NCBI RefSeq assembly: GCF_000382125.1
Contig: NZ_KB907547.1
Span: 248,001-312,000 of the forward strand
Direction of reading: 5' to 3'
Origin: Eudoraea adriatica DSM 19308
GTDB taxonomy: Bacteria; Bacteroidota; Bacteroidia; Flavobacteriales; Flavobacteriaceae
Length of the DNA: 64,000 bases
The notes under the pieces were generated by a model. That model worked only from the letters and a program-made list of their open reading frames with translations, made no database searches and was not told the origin of the DNA. This document shows, in pieces, positions 37,142 to 46,129 of the stretch; the first letter of the stretch is position 1, and each line of letters begins with the position of its first letter. The translations under genes and the position numbers were made by a program.

Positions 37142-38467
37142 ATGAAGAAGACATTAGGAGTATTATTGGTACTGGCAACCCTCGTTGCCTGCAATAAGAA
37201 CGTAGAACCCATTATTGTGACAACAGATGAACTGCATATGGCCATTGATAAAGTTACAGAGATAATGATACATGATATCTTCTCTCCGCCTGTTGCCAGT
37301 AGAATATACGCCTACCCGAATATTGCGGCCTATGAAATAATAGCTCTAAACGATGAAACTTACAATTCATTGGCCGGTCAGGCTCACGAACTAACTGCTA
37401 TCCCCAAACCAGATACAACCAAACCGGTAAATTATGCTTTATCTGCCCTGGTAGCGCATATGGATGTAAGCAGCAGAGTAATATTTTCGGAGGAGAAACT
37501 GGCGGTCTTCAGAGATAGTCTGTATGCAGTCTGGGAATCCAAAAACCCCAGTGAATTTAATGCGTCTAAAGATTATGGTCTGCAGGTAGCCGAACATATT
37601 GCAGAATGGATGAAGGGCGACAATTATAATCAAACAAGAACAATGCCTAAGTTCACTGTCAATACTGATGATCCTTCAAGATGGCAGCCCACCCCTCCGG
37701 CATATATGGATGGAATAGAGCCGCATTGGAATAAAATACGCCCCTTCGTTATAGATTCTGCTAATCAGTTTGTACCCGATCCTCCCCCACCATTTTCTAT
37801 GGATGAAGATTCCGAATTTTATAAAGAAGTCAAGGAAGTATACGATATTAGCCTGGAAATCACTGAAAAAGGAGATGCCTCGGAAGAAATTGCGATAGCC
37901 CAGTTCTGGGATTGTAATCCATATGTCTCCGTGACCCGTGGACATTTGATGTTTGCTACCAAGAAAATTTCTCCGGGAGCACATTGGATTGGAATCGTTA
38001 AAATTGCAGCTAAAAAGACAAATAGCGATTTTAACAAAACCGTTTATGCCTATACAAAAACATCCATGGCCATAGCAGATGCCTTCATCAGCTGTTGGGA
38101 TGAAAAATACAGGAGTAATCTTATTAGGCCGGAAACCCTGATAAACGAGCATATTGATGAAAACTGGCAGCCGGTATTACAAACTCCGCCATTTCCGGAG
38201 TACACCAGTGGGCATAGCGTTGTTTCCGGAGCTGCGGCAACTGCACTTACGGATATTTTTGGGGATGAATTTGCCTTTGACGACGATACAGAATTACCTT
38301 ATGGATTGCCTGTAAGAAGTTTTAATTCCTTTAATGAAGCCGCAGATGAGGCAGCTATCAGCAGAATGTATGGAGGCATCCATTACAGAAAAGCCGTTGC
38401 GGTCGGTGTTAAACAAGGAAGAGATTTAGGCCAGTACGTTTTGGAAAACCTTACAATGGCTAATTAG
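37142..38467 (+). CDS. Vanadium-haloperoxidase/PAP2-like lipoprotein
   Basis: The 441-residue lipoprotein (LVAC, Cys17) carries the conserved oxyanion pocket of vanadium haloperoxidases and type 2 acid phosphatases. Lys322-x6-Arg329-Pro (KYRSNLIRP) is followed by Ser356-Gly-His358 in YTSGHS and Arg408 with His414 in SRMYGGIHYRKA. All phosphate or vanadate ligands are present. The acidic residue usually found three or four positions after the last His is replaced by Lys417/Ala418. The fold is helical. It begins two bases after copy 3, so it is in the FG-GAP operon. It could be a phosphatase or a haloperoxidase; sequence cannot decide. Confidence 0.87.
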   Translation: MKKTLGVLLVLATLVACNKNVEPIIVTTDELHMAIDKVTEIMIHDIFSPPVASRIYAYPNIAAYEIIALNDETYNSLAGQAHELTAIPKPDTTKPVNYALSALVAHMDVSSRVIFSEEKLAVFRDSLYAVWESKNPSEFNASKDYGLQVAEHIAEWMKGDNYNQTRTMPKFTVNTDDPSRWQPTPPAYMDGIEPHWNKIRPFVIDSANQFVPDPPPPFSMDEDSEFYKEVKEVYDISLEITEKGDASEEIAIAQFWDCNPYVSVTRGHLMFATKKISPGAHWIGIVKIAAKKTNSDFNKTVYAYTKTSMAIADAFISCWDEKYRSNLIRPETLINEHIDENWQPVLQTPPFPEYTSGHSVVSGAAATALTDIFGDEFAFDDDTELPYGLPVRSFNSFNEAADEAAISRMYGGIHYRKAVAVGVKQGRDLGQYVLENLTMAN

Positions 38468-38471
38468 GTAT

Positions 38472-39371
38472 ATGAAAAAAGTCATTTTTGTTTTAGCACC
38501 ACTAGTAGTTGTTGGACTTGTTTGGTATTTGTTTTTAAAACCCTATGATTATCTTGTGACTTTTGAAGCCAGGACTTTTCCCGGCACCATTAATCAATCC
38601 ATTAAGCTATGGAATTCTACACTGGAAGATGCCCAAATAGTGAATCAGGAAAGTCTAACACACCTTGAACAAACAATAAAATTCAGCGATTCTACCTATT
38701 CCTATGAATGGGAAATTACCCCTGTAACAGATTCTACTTCCAAAGTAAAAGTCTACATAAAGGATCTTGATCATAGCCTTCAAAACAAAATTGCCATTCC
38801 ATTTTACAATACGGATTTTGAAAAACGAACCATAAGTACTGTTAAGGATTTTAATGAAAAGCTAAATGAACATATAGGATTGTTTAGGGTTAAAGTTATC
38901 GGTACGAGTCAATTACCTGCTACATATTGTGCTTATGTTTCTGTGAAAACGGATCAATTTGGTAAAGCCAAAGGAATGATGTACAATTATCCATTACTAA
39001 ATTCTATCCTTGCAAATAATGGGATTGAGCTTAACGGAAGACCATTCATAGAAGTGAGACAATGGAACAAGGAAACAGATAGCATTCGATATGATTTTTG
39101 CTATCCCATAATTAAATCAGATTCTTTGCCACAACATCCAGACTTAAAGTACAGGGAGTTTAATACAAGAACTGCGCTTAAGGCAATCTACAATGGCAAT
39201 TATATAACTTCCGACCGAGCCTGGTATGCACTAATGGATTATGCCAATAAAAATGATTTGGAAATTTCAGGTTTGCCTGTTGAAGTTTTTCATAATAACC
39301 CTAATATGGGAGGTGATGCCCTTAAATGGAAAGCGGAGATTTACATGCCTTTAAAGGATATGGATGACTAG
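38472..39371 (+). CDS. Membrane-anchored protein with GyrI-like effector-binding domain
   Basis: The 299-residue protein has one N-terminal hydrophobic helix (residues 4-22) that anchors an otherwise soluble, probably periplasmic, protein. Residues 28-125 look like a START/SRPBCC-type sheet (VTFEARTFPGTINQSIKLW). Residues 140-298 resemble the GyrI/Rob C-terminal effector-binding domain (YREFNTRTALKAIYNGNY, LEISGLPVEVFHNNPN, WKAEIYMPL). No DNA-binding part exists, so it may bind a small molecule outside the cytoplasm. It starts four bases after the haloperoxidase-like gene and overlaps the next by eight bases (ATGACTAG). Confidence 0.72.
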   Translation: MKKVIFVLAPLVVVGLVWYLFLKPYDYLVTFEARTFPGTINQSIKLWNSTLEDAQIVNQESLTHLEQTIKFSDSTYSYEWEITPVTDSTSKVKVYIKDLDHSLQNKIAIPFYNTDFEKRTISTVKDFNEKLNEHIGLFRVKVIGTSQLPATYCAYVSVKTDQFGKAKGMMYNYPLLNSILANNGIELNGRPFIEVRQWNKETDSIRYDFCYPIIKSDSLPQHPDLKYREFNTRTALKAIYNGNYITSDRAWYALMDYANKNDLEISGLPVEVFHNNPNMGGDALKWKAEIYMPLKDMDD

Positions 39372-40215
39372 ATATATATCGCTCTTATTTTTTAGTCTTT
39401 TAACCAGTTGTACCAACTATGGACAACTGACTTTCATTACTAAACTCCCTAAAAAACTGGATGAAAATTCAGGAATGGTTGTAAGCAAGGATTCAACTAT
39501 CTGGATGATTAACGACAGCGGTGGTGCCGATAAAATTTATCAGACAAATTTCAAGGGAAAATTGCTTAAAGAACTTGGGGTAAAAAATGCCGGAAACATA
39601 GATTGGGAAGAACTGGCTATGGATAAGGGTGGTAATCTTTATATAGGAGATACAGGTAATAACAACAATAAAAGAAAAGATCTTGTGGTCTATAAAATCC
39701 CCGATCCGAATAAGGAAAAAGGAGACAAGATAGAAGCGGAACGCATAGAATTCAGTTTTCCGGAACAAAAAAAATACCCTCCAAAAAGGAGCAAACTTCT
39801 ATACGACACGGAGGCCATCTTCTACGCTAAAGACAGTCTTTATTTGATAACAAAAAATCGGTCTCATCCCTTTAAGGGTGAAGCTTTGATATACAGAATC
39901 CCGGCAAAAAAAGGAAAATACAAGGCTACTTATCTGGGTGCCTTTATTCCATGTACAGAATTTTCGGTTTGTAAAATTACGGCGGCAGATATTTCGCCAG
40001 ACGGTAAAACTATTGCCCTGTTAGGCTATGGTAAATTATGGCTTTTCACAAATTTTGACCTTTCCAAATTCTTCGAAGGAGAACTAAGAACAGTAGATCT
40101 TGGCGTTAGTACACAGCTGGAATCTATTTCGTTTCTTAATGATAAAACATTGCTTCTTTCAGATGAACAATTAAAACATAGAGGGAGAAATCTATATTCT
40201 TATAAAATCAATTAG
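39364..40215 (+). CDS. Putative beta-propeller lipoprotein
   Basis: The 283-residue protein has a short signal with lipobox LLTSC (Cys16). Repeated strands such as IWMINDSGGADKIYQ, NLYIGDTGNNNNKR and LYLITKNR suggest a propeller like those of the SdiA-regulated or SMP-30 type. The acidic DTGNNNN and DTEAIFY segments resemble metal-binding sites of such propellers. No catalytic function can be named. It is the last gene of the tightly packed FG-GAP operon; a 169-base gap follows. Confidence 0.6.
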   Translation: MTRYISLLFFSLLTSCTNYGQLTFITKLPKKLDENSGMVVSKDSTIWMINDSGGADKIYQTNFKGKLLKELGVKNAGNIDWEELAMDKGGNLYIGDTGNNNNKRKDLVVYKIPDPNKEKGDKIEAERIEFSFPEQKKYPPKRSKLLYDTEAIFYAKDSLYLITKNRSHPFKGEALIYRIPAKKGKYKATYLGAFIPCTEFSVCKITAADISPDGKTIALLGYGKLWLFTNFDLSKFFEGELRTVDLGVSTQLESISFLNDKTLLLSDEQLKHRGRNLYSYKIN

Positions 40216-40384
40216 CGTTTTTTCAGTATTTGACATGAATAGCCTTGACGGTTTTCAAATTTAAGTCAATTAAACAGTAATTATTCTTTAGTAAGATCAA
40301 CGTATAATAATTCTACTTAAAAGTAAAAAGCACTATATTTCATAAATTTTTACACAAAATAAATCATATTAAAACGATTGTTCA

Positions 40385-40795
40385 ATGTCTTATTTAAAAA
40401 GCATCCTATTTGTAGTATTTTCAATGATCTATTTTAACCTTACCGCCCAAGAGCTAAGTAAAGAAGAAAGAAAAGTTGAAATTTTTTCTTCCGAGGAAAA
40501 GGATAATCTTCAACGCTGGTTCCATGATGAAGTAAAAAGAATGGGCCTCAACGAAGAGGAAATGAGCCAATACAGCAGCATTATTGTTTACTATGTGGCC
40601 AAAATTGCACGCTTAGACGATAAAGACAAAGATTTTTCAGAGGAGCAATTTAAAAAGGAATTAAACGGTTTGTTGGCCAGACAGGATAAAGAATTAGAAG
40701 ATCTTCTCACTCCGGAGCAATTTGATATACATAAAGAAATTTATGGAGAATTTCTGAGATCGGCCTATAGGAGATGGGGTATAACAAATGATTAA
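40385..40795 (+). CDS. Small secreted helical protein, unknown function
   Basis: The 136-residue protein has a clear signal peptide (cleavage near LTAQ, residue 21). The rest is highly charged and helical (LSKEERKVEIFSSEEKD, LDDKDKDFSEEQFKKEL). Its general form (amphipathic helices, LTPEQF near the C-terminus) recalls the periplasmic Spy/CpxP-like chaperones, where LTPEQ is frequent, but the signature is too weak for a firm assignment. It begins a three-gene set; the next start is two bases after its stop. Confidence 0.7.
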   Translation: MSYLKSILFVVFSMIYFNLTAQELSKEERKVEIFSSEEKDNLQRWFHDEVKRMGLNEEEMSQYSSIIVYYVAKIARLDDKDKDFSEEQFKKELNGLLARQDKELEDLLTPEQFDIHKEIYGEFLRSAYRRWGITND

Positions 40796-40797
40796 TT

Positions 40798-41358
40798 ATG
40801 ATAGTTCAATTGAAAAAATTAAGTATTCTATTCCTGTTTTTTACAATTCCTTTTTTAGGCTTGTCTCAGGTATTGGTATCCAATAACAAAGCCTCTAAAA
40901 CAGATTTTAAAAAATATAAAACCTATCAGGTTTATGGCCTTAATGTTACAACTATCCCGGAATTTGAACCAAAAAAAGAAAGCATAAATTTTTTAATTGC
41001 AGAGATTGGTCAACAAATGGCCGCAAGGGGATACCAAAAAGTGAAAGAGAATCCGGATTTAATCCTCAATATTGGAATTGTCATCACAGCGGAACAAAAA
41101 ACACGGCAAACCGATATAAGAGATGCTCCAAGATATATAGGGCAACGCAACTACCATTGGGAATCGGAAGAAATCGTTGTTCAAAATTACAATGAAGGAA
41201 CCGTTATTCTGGATGTTGTGGAAAGTGAAAATAATAAGCTGATCTGGCAGGCAGTGTCCAAAGGAATGATTTCAGGCTCTATGGATACAAATATGGGTAG
41301 GATTACAAAAGCTGTAAAAAAAATGTACAATAAGTATCCGGTAAAAGTAAAAAAGTAG
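40798..41358 (+). CDS. DUF4136 domain-containing secreted protein
   Basis: The 186-residue protein has a signal peptide (to about LGLS, residue 23). It then shows the DUF4136 pattern: an early KTDFKKYKTYQVYGLN, a helix INFLIAEIGQQMAARGYQKV, PDLILNIGIVI, and a C-terminal GTVILDVVESENNKLIWQAVSKG. The family comprises periplasmic or lipoprotein-like components of unknown role. Here there is no lipobox Cys, so it is likely a free periplasmic protein. It sits between a small charged protein and an outer-membrane barrel gene. Confidence 0.85.
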   Translation: MIVQLKKLSILFLFFTIPFLGLSQVLVSNNKASKTDFKKYKTYQVYGLNVTTIPEFEPKKESINFLIAEIGQQMAARGYQKVKENPDLILNIGIVITAEQKTRQTDIRDAPRYIGQRNYHWESEEIVVQNYNEGTVILDVVESENNKLIWQAVSKGMISGSMDTNMGRITKAVKKMYNKYPVKVKK

Positions 41359-41385
41359 TTCAAATTTAAATCGTTCACCAACCAC

Positions 41386-42315
41386 ATGAGAATTACTGTA
41401 CCATCTCATCTTAAATATATTTTGTTTTGCGGTGTTCTTTTCTATTTACCCAATTGCTATACACAGGATGTAGAACCCAGGCGATGGAGTTCTCTCCCTT
41501 TGGGAATTAATGCTGTTGGTGCAGGATATGGCTACACATCCGGAGATGTCTTTTTTGATCCTGTCTTAGGAGCAGAAGATGTTATTTATACAGGTAACGG
41601 ATTCGTTGCCAGCTATGTTCGTCCTTTCAGATTGGGTAATAAATTAGCCCGGGTAGATATATTACTTCCAGTTTCTTTTTCACGTTGGGAAGGTCTTTTA
41701 AATGGTGTCGCAACAAGTGTTGAGCGAAACGGTCTCGCGGATCCCAGAGTTAGACTATCCTTAAATTTAACAGGTCCTCCACCCTCAGGCCCTAAAGAAT
41801 TACAGGAATACAGAGCCGCACACCCGGTTTTTACAACCTTTGGTGTTTCCTTGGCCATTACAGTGCCTTTAGGGCAATACTCTAATTCTAAATTGATAAA
41901 TCTGGGCGGTAATCGTTTTGTTATAAGACCGCAGGCAGGTTTTGTGCATTATTGGGGGCCATGGTCCTATGAACTTACAGCATCCCTGATACTTTTTACA
42001 AAGAACAATGATTTTTTTAACGATGGTGAACTAAAACAAAGGCCACTTTTTGCCTTTCAAACACATCTTATAAGACAATTTAAAAAGCGCTATTGGGGAT
42101 CCATAAGTGCTGGACATAATCAGGGAGCGGCTTCTATTGTTAATCAACAATTCAACGATGATCGGAGATCAAACTTTATTGGTGCGGTTTCCTTAGGTGC
42201 TAGCTTTGCAGGTAATCAGGGTATTAAATTAGCATATGTTTATTCCAAAACACTAAAGGACGTTGGTGCTACAACCAATACTGTTCTCCTGGCCTGGTCT
42301 ATTATATTCAAATAA
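41386..42315 (+). CDS. Outer-membrane beta-barrel protein (phenol MetA/SphA-like)
   Basis: The 309-residue protein has a signal region (to about CYTQ, residue 26) and alternating amphipathic strands through to a C-terminal aromatic residue (AWSIIFK). Segments such as SYVRPFRLGNKLARVDILLPVSFSRW, ADPRVRLSLNL and FRPQAGFVHYW-like strands match the MetA-pathway/SphA transporter family often found in Gram-negative outer membranes. The substrate is unknown. It follows the DUF4136 gene by 27 bases, so is probably co-transcribed. Confidence 0.75.
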   Translation: MRITVPSHLKYILFCGVLFYLPNCYTQDVEPRRWSSLPLGINAVGAGYGYTSGDVFFDPVLGAEDVIYTGNGFVASYVRPFRLGNKLARVDILLPVSFSRWEGLLNGVATSVERNGLADPRVRLSLNLTGPPPSGPKELQEYRAAHPVFTTFGVSLAITVPLGQYSNSKLINLGGNRFVIRPQAGFVHYWGPWSYELTASLILFTKNNDFFNDGELKQRPLFAFQTHLIRQFKKRYWGSISAGHNQGAASIVNQQFNDDRRSNFIGAVSLGASFAGNQGIKLAYVYSKTLKDVGATTNTVLLAWSIIFK

Positions 42316-42327
42316 CGCAAAATCTGG

Positions 42328-42969
42328 TTAATCCAATGTAAATACAAGGCCTCCGGAAAATGCCCCCATCACGGTTGTTCCAGAGGCGTAAACACTGGTT
42401 CCAAATCCGTTTACATAAAGCCCTCCCCACGAAACCGGAAACATAAGATCTCCCTGTATTTTTATGCCAACTACATCGCTTAAATTAAAGATAACACCTC
42501 CCTTTAAGGCAAAAGAAAATTCTGTAGTAGAGCTCAAATCTCTATTAGTTATAGTGGGGTTTTCATTCTTTGGTGTAAAAATTGTTACTCCCGCACTCAC
42601 TCCAAAAAAAGGCGTTAAATCGCTTGCCGAATCAAAATATCGGGTACTTCCGAGGTGAATCCAATCCATTGCAAGGTCCGCTAAACGGTCTTCGGTTGGG
42701 CTAATAAGAACATCCCTTATCAATAAATCTGTATCCATCTTCATATAAGTAAGTTCCAACATAGTACCATAACCTACTTCAAAACCCGCTATTCCCCTAA
42801 AAAACCCACCATCAGAGGCTTTAAGATAATTAGACCCGTATTTTAGCTTAGTTCCCAATTGGTACCCATAATCTACGGATAAATCAATTCGTTGCGCTTG
42901 CACCTGAAATAAAAATGCAGATAGGGCTATAAAACTTACAATTTGAAATATTTTTAATTGTTTCATCAT
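42328..42969 (-). CDS. Outer-membrane beta-barrel protein, OmpW/OmpA-barrel size
   Basis: The 213-residue protein has a signal peptide ending near QVQAQ (residue 25) and about eight amphipathic strands, for example VGYGTMLELTYMKMD, FFGVSAGVTIFTP and GAFSGGLVFTLD. This fits a small eight-stranded porin-like barrel. No family motif is strong enough to name a function. A CAAATATA element (a minus-strand TAnnTTTG -7 box) is at 43021-43028, upstream of its start, but there is no TTG at the right spacing. It is convergent with the SphA-like gene, 12 bases away. Confidence 0.75.
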   Translation of the reverse strand: MMKQLKIFQIVSFIALSAFLFQVQAQRIDLSVDYGYQLGTKLKYGSNYLKASDGGFFRGIAGFEVGYGTMLELTYMKMDTDLLIRDVLISPTEDRLADLAMDWIHLGSTRYFDSASDLTPFFGVSAGVTIFTPKNENPTITNRDLSSTTEFSFALKGGVIFNLSDVVGIKIQGDLMFPVSWGGLYVNGFGTSVYASGTTVMGAFSGGLVFTLD

Positions 42970-43125
42970 ATTTTCTTTTCAATGGTCTTTTCTATCCCCT
43001 CAGGATAAAATAATTAGCGGCAAATATACAGTGAATAATATAATTCTATTTAATAAAATAAATGCGCGGATTGGTAAAGAACTATTGCAGTAATTTGATT
43101 AACTTTAAGCTTATATTATACCCTG

Positions 43126-43821
43126 GTGAAGTTAAGAGCAATGCAGAAATTCATAGTATTTTACAAACTTTTCATATGGCTATTCCTCGCTCTCAATACT
43201 TCCCTGGTCTATTCCCAGAATACAGTATTATCTGACTCCACAGACAGCTCTCTTACACCCTTTCGCAAAGGACGCTGGCTGACATCCTTGTCGGGAAACA
43301 TTAGCACAACTACTCAAGAATTAAAATCAGCGAATAGTAAAACAATCTCTAATGAATATGGAATAAATCTGTCAAGCGGTAAATTTTTTAAAGAAAGATG
43401 GTTGGTTGGAGTAACTTTTCAGGCACAAAAACAGGAATCGAAAGGAGAATTAAAAATTGTTAGTGAATCTTTTTATATCGGACCACAATTTGCCAGGTAC
43501 TTTTCAAAAACAAAGGACGGTTCATTATTTTTGAATGTATCCCCCGGTTTTATTTTGTATCGCAGTCTCGCCAGTATAAATGATATCCCTGATCTTAGGG
43601 TGGAGGAGGATGGAAATGGTTTTGGTACTCTGATTAGTTTGGGTTATTCTTATGTTATACGTGATTTGATTTCCTTAAATATTGGTTTTAACCTTGGGCA
43701 TTACTGGATTGGAACAGATAGTATAAACCCGGATGGAATTCCGGAATCTGACAATATTACAATAAGTGACTTCTCGTTTACTTTCGGATTTGGTGTAATT
43801 CTTGACGATTTTTTCTTTTAA
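43126..43821 (+). CDS. Secreted outer-membrane beta-barrel protein, unknown function
   Basis: The 231-residue reading frame starts with GTG at 43126; an in-frame ATG at 43141 gives MQKFIVFYKLFIWLFLAL and is an equally good start. A signal peptide to about LVYSQ is followed by strands such as WLTSLSGNISTTTQE, LVGVTFQAQKQ and FLNVSPGFILYR, ending in FGFGVILDDFFF. This suggests a small barrel with a C-terminal aromatic residue. Its stop is directly followed by the start of the BamA-like gene, so the two barrels are likely made together. Confidence 0.72.
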   Translation: MKLRAMQKFIVFYKLFIWLFLALNTSLVYSQNTVLSDSTDSSLTPFRKGRWLTSLSGNISTTTQELKSANSKTISNEYGINLSSGKFFKERWLVGVTFQAQKQESKGELKIVSESFYIGPQFARYFSKTKDGSLFLNVSPGFILYRSLASINDIPDLRVEEDGNGFGTLISLGYSYVIRDLISLNIGFNLGHYWIGTDSINPDGIPESDNITISDFSFTFGFGVILDDFFF

Positions 43822-44946
43822 ATGAAGAAACATATATTATATAAAACATTGTTCATTATCCTGCTTTCTGTTAATATATATTCTCAGGATCGGAACGAAG
43901 AAGGATTTATCCAATCCGATACTATAAAACAAGGAAAAAGTTTACAGTTAGTTGCACTGCCTATTGTTTTTTATACCCCTGAAACCAAGTTTGGCTTTGG
44001 TGGAGGTGGCCAGCTATTCTTTCTTAAAAATATTAATGAATACAATCAACGATTGTCTAATATTTTTTTTAGTGCAATCTACACTTCCGAGAAACAATTT
44101 ATATTTGAAGCTACTCCTCAAATCTATCTGGGACATGGTGATTATTTTATTGATATGTTTTACACCTACAGGGTTTTTCCAAATTCCTTTTGGGGTTTAG
44201 GAGCCACAACTCCGGAAAGCAATAAGGAATCCTATAATCAGACCACCAACAAATTTGACATAAACTTATTAAAAAGATTACCGCCAAATTTAAATTTTGG
44301 TTTGTCTGTTAATTATGCTAATTATGAAATTACTGAAGTGCTCGAAGGTGGTATTTTGGATTCAGGTACTGTTCCTGGGAGTGAAGGAGCAAAAATCATT
44401 GGACTGGGAGCTATCTTTAATTTGGACTCAAGGGATGATATTGGCGCACCACAGTCGGGTAATTATCTTAGTTTAAGTGCACGCTTTTCCAGTGAGCTTT
44501 TTGGTGCTACCCATGCATTTAACAAATTCATTTTAGATTTGAGGACCTATCAACCGTTAACAAAAAGTAGTATTTTGGCTTTTCGCCTTTATTCAGAAAA
44601 CAATTTTGGCGATGTTCCTTTTCAGGGTATGGCCAGCTATGGTGGCAGCAAATATGCACGGGGGTACTTTAATGGAAGATTCATAGATAAAAACATGTAT
44701 ATCATCCAGGCTGAATACAGATGGCGATTTAAGGAACGATGGACCTTAGCTGGTTTCGGTTTGTTTGGAAGTGTAAGCGACGAAGCGGGTGAACTGTTAT
44801 TTAGATTTGATAACTTAAAACCTAGTTTAGGCGGAGGAATACGTTTTAAACTGATTAAAGATAAAAGCACCTGGCTCAGGCTGGACTACGGTAGAGGAAT
44901 AGACGGCCAAAGTGGTATTTACTTCGGGGTTAATGAAGCATTTTAA
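43822..44946 (+). CDS. BamA/TamA-family outer-membrane protein (barrel only)
   Basis: The 374-residue protein has a short signal peptide (to NIYSQ). Its sequence matches the bacterial surface antigen barrel: LPIVFYTPETKFGFGGGGQLFF, DSRDDIGAPQSGNYLSLSA, and GGSKYARGYFNGRFIDKNM, the counterpart of the RGY barrel-lid motif. The last strand WLRLDYGRGIDGQSGIYFG is typical. There are no POTRA domains, so it is not the essential BamA; it may be an accessory barrel related to patatin-type or PlpD-like transporters. It begins immediately after the stop of the previous gene. Confidence 0.82.
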   Translation: MKKHILYKTLFIILLSVNIYSQDRNEEGFIQSDTIKQGKSLQLVALPIVFYTPETKFGFGGGGQLFFLKNINEYNQRLSNIFFSAIYTSEKQFIFEATPQIYLGHGDYFIDMFYTYRVFPNSFWGLGATTPESNKESYNQTTNKFDINLLKRLPPNLNFGLSVNYANYEITEVLEGGILDSGTVPGSEGAKIIGLGAIFNLDSRDDIGAPQSGNYLSLSARFSSELFGATHAFNKFILDLRTYQPLTKSSILAFRLYSENNFGDVPFQGMASYGGSKYARGYFNGRFIDKNMYIIQAEYRWRFKERWTLAGFGLFGSVSDEAGELLFRFDNLKPSLGGGIRFKLIKDKSTWLRLDYGRGIDGQSGIYFGVNEAF

Positions 44947-44990
44947 TTACAGACTTCACAGATTTCTTGTCCCTGTTGAACACTCTTGTA

Positions 44991-45668
44991 TTAATTCCCT
45001 TTGCGGTTGTCCCTGATATATTTTTCAATTACCACCGCCGTAACAATTACAAGATAGAACTGACCCAAAAGCCCTATCAGAACAGAAGCTTTCCTGGCCA
45101 GCTGGGAAATAGGTAATATGTCTCCGTAACCAATGGTTAAGAGCGTAACAAAGCTGTAATATTGTAAACTATTTTTATATGCTTCAGGGTCGGATTCAAA
45201 GGAAGCGAGGCCATAAAAAGAACCTGGCTCCGATTCTTCAACCGCTAAACAAATAAAAAAACCAACCAGACCCAAACAAATATACCCGCAAATAAGTCCC
45301 AGGATTACCCCTCTGTCTACTTTAGAGCTTTGCCATACTTGTGATATAATTTCATATGTGACGAAACAATAAAAAGAAAACAATATTGCAAATCGAATAT
45401 AGCGATAGACTTCTTCATCCGTAACCAGATACGAAGAAAACAGTATGTATAAAATAGTTAGTAAAAACAGGCCGATAAAAATCCTGTGCAACTTCTTTTT
45501 TTTTGAAATTAACAAAGTTCCGGCAAGAATATTGACTATAAAAAATATTGGGGCTATATAAGTAATAAACGTATAAAAAGGAATTAAAAGGTCTCCAAAC
45601 AGTATAAAAAGAAGGCTAATAAAGAATATTGTAAATCTATAAGGGTATAAATATTCTATCCTTTTCAT
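44991..45668 (-). CDS. Potassium channel, ion-channel family
   Basis: The 225-residue membrane protein has about five or six hydrophobic helices in the first 140 residues. A pore loop carries the selectivity filter TIGYGD (residues 178-183, in VTLLTIGYGDILPISQ), and a last helix follows (VLIGLLGQFYLVIVTAVVIEKYI). It is expected to conduct K+ across the inner membrane. Unlike voltage-gated channels it shows no Arg-rich S4 helix, and there is no cytosolic RCK domain. It is a compact channel of the Ion_trans_2 kind. Confidence 0.88.
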   Translation of the reverse strand: MKRIEYLYPYRFTIFFISLLFILFGDLLIPFYTFITYIAPIFFIVNILAGTLLISKKKKLHRIFIGLFLLTILYILFSSYLVTDEEVYRYIRFAILFSFYCFVTYEIISQVWQSSKVDRGVILGLICGYICLGLVGFFICLAVEESEPGSFYGLASFESDPEAYKNSLQYYSFVTLLTIGYGDILPISQLARKASVLIGLLGQFYLVIVTAVVIEKYIRDNRKGN

Positions 45669-46129
45669 AAATTAACTAAATCTTGACTAAAATTAAATTC
45701 ATATAATCCTATGGCAAAAGTGCCGGGGAGTATATTTTAAAATGCAAAATCAATTTTTGTCATTGCTTATATACGATTTTTTCGTCTCTGGAAATGTAAT
45801 CATTCAGTATATGTAAATATAATTTATTTTTTTAAGCATCAGAAGTTGATACGCGCTAATGACAGAAGGCCTTTTCCAAACCAACCCCTGGAGCGAAAAT
45901 AGTATTACATTTTATATTTTGAAAATTGACGTCCTTAATCTTCCACAGGATGCAGGATTTTTTTATTAAGAGATTGGCTTCGAAAAAATCTCCAGATGTA
46001 CTAAGATTCAAGGGTAGTTAGTTTTAGCTAAAATTGAAGAACCCCAACTTAAAATTCGTGGGGAAGATTAGGACAGGGAGAATTAACTTCCAAATATTAT
46101 GCATACATTAGTCGCTCAAAAAAAATAAA
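45669..46129. other. 461-base intergenic region without a gene
   Basis: This gap lies between the divergent K+ channel and lipoprotein genes, so both promoters should be inside. I find no reading frame with coding character and no tRNA-like fold. A weak hairpin (CCCCA paired with TGGGG, 46042-46063) lies about 70 bases before the lipoprotein start. No exact TAnnTTTG box at proper spacing from TTG was found. Confidence 0.5.

Noticed and set aside
37676-38152. 158-residue minus-strand frame opposite the haloperoxidase-like gene
   Set aside because: The plus-strand frame carries all catalytic motifs and a lipoprotein signal; the opposite frame has none.
42328-44946. BamA-like and neighbouring barrels as a BAM complex locus
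   Set aside because: The BamA-like protein has no POTRA domains and no BAM partners or chaperone genes are nearby.
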